Below are positions 60,690 through 64,000 of a stretch of 64,000 bases of DNA, piece after piece. Position 1 is the first letter of the stretch; each line of letters starts with the position of its first letter. The stretch is from Aquaticitalea lipolytica. GTDB taxonomy: Bacteria > Bacteroidota > Bacteroidia > Flavobacteriales > Flavobacteriaceae. A program made the translations under genes and the position numbers. The notes under the pieces were generated by a model. That model saw only the letters and a program-made list of their open reading frames with translations. It ran no database searches and had not been told where the DNA came from. The stretch spans positions 310,001-374,000 of the forward strand of contig NZ_BMIC01000001.1 of the NCBI RefSeq assembly GCF_014641635.1. The letters are read 5' to 3'.

Positions 60690-62515
60690 TGGATTATATT
60701 AAAAAACTTTCGCCATTTATTGCTCCATACAAGCGATATGCCATATTAAACATTATTTGTAATGTTTTTTATGCTCTCTTTGGAACATTAGCTATGGTAT
60801 CGTTAATGCCAATGATTAATGTACTTTTTGGTGAAGGCAAAAAAGTAACAAGTAAACCTGTTTATAATGGCATAACAGACTTAAAAGATTATGTTGAAAA
60901 CTCCATAAACTATATTATAACCTCAACAACAGAAAATCATGGCTCGCAACGCGCATTGTTGTATATGATTATCTTAATTATTAGTTTATTCCTTTTAAAA
61001 AATTTATTTAACTATTTAGCTTTATATTTTATCACGTTTTTAAGAAATGGTGTTTTAAAAGACTTAAGAAATGCTATCTATAACAAAGTAATTACTTTAC
61101 CTATTTCTTATTATTCTGAGAAACGTAAAGGTGATACAATTGCAAGAATTTCTGGCGATGTTAATGAAGTTAAAAATTCGTTATTAGCCATTTTAGAGCT
61201 TATAGTTAAAGAGCCTTTAACTATTTTATTTGCTATTATAGCAATGTTTACAATTTCGGTTAAACTAACCATTTTTGTTTTTATTTTCATTCCAGTTGCT
61301 GGTTTAATAATATCACGAATAGGTAAGAGTTTAAAAAAACAATCTAATAAAGTACAAGAAGAACAAGGTGTATTTATTTCAACATTAGAAGAAACTTTAT
61401 CTGGATTAAAAGTTATAAAAGGATTCAACGCTGAGAAAAAATTCAACGATACATTTAACGAGTCGACATCACGATTTTATCATTACTCAAATGTATTGCT
61501 AAATCGCCAAAATTTAGCGTCTCCAACAAGTGAGTTTTTAGGTATTGTTACTATTGCTGCTTTATTATGGTTTGGAGGTAATATGGTTTTAGTTGATCAA
61601 ACATTATCTGGAGGTGCATTTATTGGTTATATGGCTTTAGCATACCAAATTTTAACACCAGCAAAAGATATAAGTAAAGCTAGTTATAAAGTAAAAGCAG
61701 GAAATGCAGCAGCCGATAGGATTTTAGAAATTTTAGATACTAAATCTGTATTAGAAGATAAGCCAAACGCCATTGTAAAAACAGACTTCACTTCAGATAT
61801 ATCGTTAAATAATGTCTCATTTAAATATGAAGATGATTTAGTACTTAAAAACTTTTCAATTAAAGTTCCTAAAGGAAAAAGTATTGCACTTGTTGGACAA
61901 TCTGGTAGTGGTAAATCTACTATTGCTAATCTTGTCACTCGCTTTTATGATGTAAATGAAGGCAGTATTACTATAGACAATGAAGATATAAGGAATTTAA
62001 CCAAACATTCATTACGTGATTTAATGGGTCTGGTAACACAAGATTCCATTTTATTTAACGATACTATTCGAAATAATATAAAAATTGGAAAGCAATCTGC
62101 AACAGATGAAGAAATAATCGAAGCACTTAAAATTGCAAATGCTTGGGAGTTTGTAAAGAATTTGCCTAACGGAATTGAAACTAACATTGGTGATTCAGGT
62201 AACAAATTATCAGGAGGACAAAAACAACGCTTAAGCATTGCCAGAGCTGTACTTAAAAATCCACCTATCATGATTCTAGATGAAGCAACCTCAGCTTTAG
62301 ATACAGAAAGTGAACGCTTAGTACAAGTTGCTTTAGAAAACATGATGAAAAACAGAACATCAATTGTTATAGCTCATAGATTGTCAACTATTCAAAATGC
62401 CGACGAAATTATAGTTATGCAAAGAGGAGAAATTGTAGAACAAGGTAAACACAACGAACTTTTAGAAAAAAATGGGACATACAAAAAACTTGTAGACATG
62501 CAAAGTTTTGAGTAA
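60689..62515 (+). CDS. MsbA-like ABC exporter (fused permease and ATPase)
   Basis: A 608-residue half-transporter with six transmembrane helices (about 15-340) and a C-terminal ABC domain: Walker A VGQSGSGKST (about 396-405), signature NKLSGGQKQRLSIARA, Walker B PPIMILDEATSALD, and switch His in IVIAHRLST. As in MsbA it is probably a lipid or lipid A-core flippase, though drug export is possible. Directly coupled to the phosphoglucomutase gene by an ATAATG-type overlap, and followed by a terminator at 62541-62570. Confidence 0.92.
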   Translation: MDYIKKLSPFIAPYKRYAILNIICNVFYALFGTLAMVSLMPMINVLFGEGKKVTSKPVYNGITDLKDYVENSINYIITSTTENHGSQRALLYMIILIISLFLLKNLFNYLALYFITFLRNGVLKDLRNAIYNKVITLPISYYSEKRKGDTIARISGDVNEVKNSLLAILELIVKEPLTILFAIIAMFTISVKLTIFVFIFIPVAGLIISRIGKSLKKQSNKVQEEQGVFISTLEETLSGLKVIKGFNAEKKFNDTFNESTSRFYHYSNVLLNRQNLASPTSEFLGIVTIAALLWFGGNMVLVDQTLSGGAFIGYMALAYQILTPAKDISKASYKVKAGNAAADRILEILDTKSVLEDKPNAIVKTDFTSDISLNNVSFKYEDDLVLKNFSIKVPKGKSIALVGQSGSGKSTIANLVTRFYDVNEGSITIDNEDIRNLTKHSLRDLMGLVTQDSILFNDTIRNNIKIGKQSATDEEIIEALKIANAWEFVKNLPNGIETNIGDSGNKLSGGQKQRLSIARAVLKNPPIMILDEATSALDTESERLVQVALENMMKNRTSIVIAHRLSTIQNADEIIVMQRGEIVEQGKHNELLEKNGTYKKLVDMQSFE

Positions 62516-62540
62516 TATAAACCCTATTTGATATAACCAG

Positions 62541-62580
62541 AAAAGGATGCAACACAAGTCGCATCCTTTTCGTTTTTATT
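62541..62580 (+). terminator. Rho-independent terminator after the MsbA-like gene
   Basis: AAAAGGATGC (62541-62550) and GCATCCTTTT (62561-62570) make a perfect 10-bp stem with a 10-base loop, then CGTTTTT. The remaining 225 bases up to the sigma gene hold AT-rich DNA with only weak inverted repeats (TACCAG/CTGGTA at 62580-62602). Confidence 0.87.
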
Positions 62581-62806
62581 ACCAGATTTGGGGACACTGG
62601 TAATATTTAGTAGGTTAGGTGATGTAAACATATAACATTTTTAAATACTAAACAAGAAAAAAATGCATTTCATCGTAATTTTTTTACACTTTATCGATGT
62701 AATATATTTTACCTATTTGATTTTCAGCTGTTTATATATTTTTAAATTATTTTAATATTTTAATTAAACTTTTTATAACTTCAGTAGTCTTAATAAAAAA
62801 CATTTT

Positions 62807-63349
62807 GTGATTAACGAACTTGAGTTATTAAACCGCTTAAATGCTGAACAAACAAAAGAACAAGCTTTTAAAGAATTATTAAATCTTTATAAAGAGCGTT
62901 TGTATTGGCATATAAGACATATTGTAAAATCTCATGACGATACAGACGATGTTTTACAAAACACATTCATAAAAGTGTACAAAAATATACATGCCTTTAA
63001 AGGTGATAGTAAATTATTTTCATGGATGTATCGAATTGCTACTAATGAAGCTATTACGCATTTAAATCAAAACTCAAAACGCTACAGTATCTCGAGTGAA
63101 GAACTGCAACAAAAAGCAGTTAACAATTTAAAATCTGATGTGTATTTTGAAGGTGATGACATTCAGTTAAAACTGCAACAGGCAATAGCTACATTACCTC
63201 AAAAACAGCAATTAGTTTTTAATATGAAGTATTTTGAGGATATAAAATATAGCGAAATGTCTAATATTTTAGACACCAGCGAAGGCGCTTTAAAAGCATC
63301 ATATCATATAGCAGTAAAAAAAATAGAAGAATACTTAACTAAAGATTAA
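62807..63349 (+). CDS. ECF-type RNA polymerase sigma factor
   Basis: A 180-residue sigma factor starting with GTG at 62807 (MINELELLNRLNAEQTKE). Region 2 contains SHDDTDDVLQNTFIKVYKNI and SWMYRIATNEAITHL, region 4 LPQKQQLVFNMKYFEDIKYS and the HTH EMSNILDTSEGALKASYHIA. It is the first gene of a unit with an inner-membrane protein and an exported protein, consistent with a cell-envelope sensing module; a similar but separate sigma operon lies at 27.1-29.2 kb. Confidence 0.92.
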   Translation: MINELELLNRLNAEQTKEQAFKELLNLYKERLYWHIRHIVKSHDDTDDVLQNTFIKVYKNIHAFKGDSKLFSWMYRIATNEAITHLNQNSKRYSISSEELQQKAVNNLKSDVYFEGDDIQLKLQQAIATLPQKQQLVFNMKYFEDIKYSEMSNILDTSEGALKASYHIAVKKIEEYLTKD

Positions 63350-63381
63350 ACCATTTGATTTAATTTTAGTCAAATAACAAA

Positions 63382-63891
63382 ATGAAAAACAAGAATTTAC
63401 ATAACATTACTTCAACAGGATTTAAAACACCTGATAATTACTTTAAAACTTTTGATGAAAAAATTGCATCAAAATTAAATAATAGTAATTCATTAAGCGA
63501 CATAAAATCGACTGGCTATTCTGTGCCTAGTGATTATTTTGAAACTTTTAATGAAAAGGTTTTAGAACAATTAAAACCTAAAAAAGACACTAAAGTTGTA
63601 TCGTTATTAAATTGGAAGAAAGTTGCTTATATATCTGGTATTGCAGCTAGTATTTTATTAGCTTTCAATATATTTTATAATAATCCAGAAAAAATAGATT
63701 TTGAAGCTTTAGAAACAGCATCAATTGAAAGTTATTTAAATGACGAAGATTTATCGTCTTATGATATTGCTTCCTATTTAAATGATGACGATTTATCAAA
63801 AGATGTATTTATTGATAATAAACTATCAGAAGAATCACTTGAAGACTATTTATTACAAAATTCAACTATAGAAGACCTAATTATAGACTAA
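63382..63891 (+). CDS. Putative anti-sigma-like membrane protein with internal repeats
   Basis: A 169-residue protein with a cytoplasmic N-terminal part made of two copies of a 23-residue motif (ITSTGFKTPDNYFKTFDEKI and IKSTGYSVPSDYFETFNEKV, about 5-66), one transmembrane helix (about 74-92) and an acidic periplasmic tail with the repeated YLNDEDLS and YLNDDDLS. Position directly behind the sigma gene (32 bases) suggests an anti-sigma factor. Its stop overlaps the next gene's ATG by one base. Confidence 0.75.
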   Translation: MKNKNLHNITSTGFKTPDNYFKTFDEKIASKLNNSNSLSDIKSTGYSVPSDYFETFNEKVLEQLKPKKDTKVVSLLNWKKVAYISGIAASILLAFNIFYNNPEKIDFEALETASIESYLNDEDLSSYDIASYLNDDDLSKDVFIDNKLSEESLEDYLLQNSTIEDLIID

Positions 63892-64000
63892 TGAAAAAGA
63901 TTATTTTATTGCTTTTGCTTATTGGCACTTTTAATGCAACTGCACAAGATTTTAAAAACAGAGAGCGTATTAAAGCTCTAAAAGTTGCTTTTATTACTGA
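63891..64000 (+). CDS. Exported protein, sensor-of-ECF-sigma type, cut by window edge
   Basis: The first 36 residues of a protein that continues beyond the window. A signal peptide (MKKIILLLLLIGTFNATAQ) is followed by DFKNRERIKALKVAFITE, which is the start of the small periplasmic proteins often annotated as sensor of ECF-type sigma factor (Spy/CpxP-like). Its ATG overlaps the previous stop as TAATG. Assignment rests on a short stretch and its position in the sigma unit. Confidence 0.65.
   Translation, partial: MKKIILLLLLIGTFNATAQDFKNRERIKALKVAFIT

Overview
The window is a 64 kb piece of an AT-rich chromosome, and everything points to the family Flavobacteriaceae (Bacteroidota). The signs are type IX secretion sorting tails, a SusC/BtuB-type TonB receptor, DUF4252, DUF6090, DUF4199 and DUF6263 proteins, a carbamoyl-phosphate synthase large chain without the usual C-terminal allosteric domain, promoters of the TAnnTTTG type, and almost no Shine-Dalgarno sequences. 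I do not assign a genus. No rRNA, tRNA, transposase, phage gene or CRISPR array was seen.

Layout. 0-8 kb: an operon nadC-yihY-priA (priA runs off the left edge), then rlmH, a ribosome hibernation factor, an M3 peptidase lipoprotein and an acyl-CoA synthetase. 8-15 kb: rdgB, a DEAD-box helicase with a structured 5' leader, a few small enzymes, trmH-like and a sirtuin. 15-18.3 kb: the most accessory-looking stretch, with a membrane protein/XRE regulator pair behind three 21-bp-phased repeats and then three orphan genes separated by about 90% identical 141-bp repeats. 18-30 kb: ABC-F ATPase, J-domain/KTSC protein, DUF4173, glycosyltransferase, haem-binding protein, DUF1028, purB, and an ECF sigma operon with two DUF4252 proteins. 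30-36.6 kb: an S41 protease and a vitamin B12 uptake locus (TonB receptor with a cobalamin riboswitch, and a divergent btuF-btuC-VOC-btuD operon). 36.6-48 kb: rmuC, a satD/DUF3307 operon behind a 28-bp tandem operator-like array, two T9SS-exported proteins, carB, rpmH, a lytic transglycosylase and small enzymes. 48-57 kb: mtaB, an unusual ABC ATPase/membrane protein/peptide-binding lipoprotein trio, a PD40 protein, a GlmU-like enzyme and rpmE2. 57-64 kb: DUF4199, a GT2 glycosyltransferase, phosphoglucomutase, an MsbA-like exporter, and a second ECF sigma module that runs off the right edge.

Most of the window is housekeeping. The parts that deserve a second look are the helicase leader (hairpin, a 20-codon leader ORF with an ATGA overlap, and a loop complementary to the start-codon region), the repeat-separated orphan gene array at 15.9-18.3 kb, the two phased repeat arrays in front of putative DNA-binding regulators, and the ABC trio at 49.7-54.3 kb.
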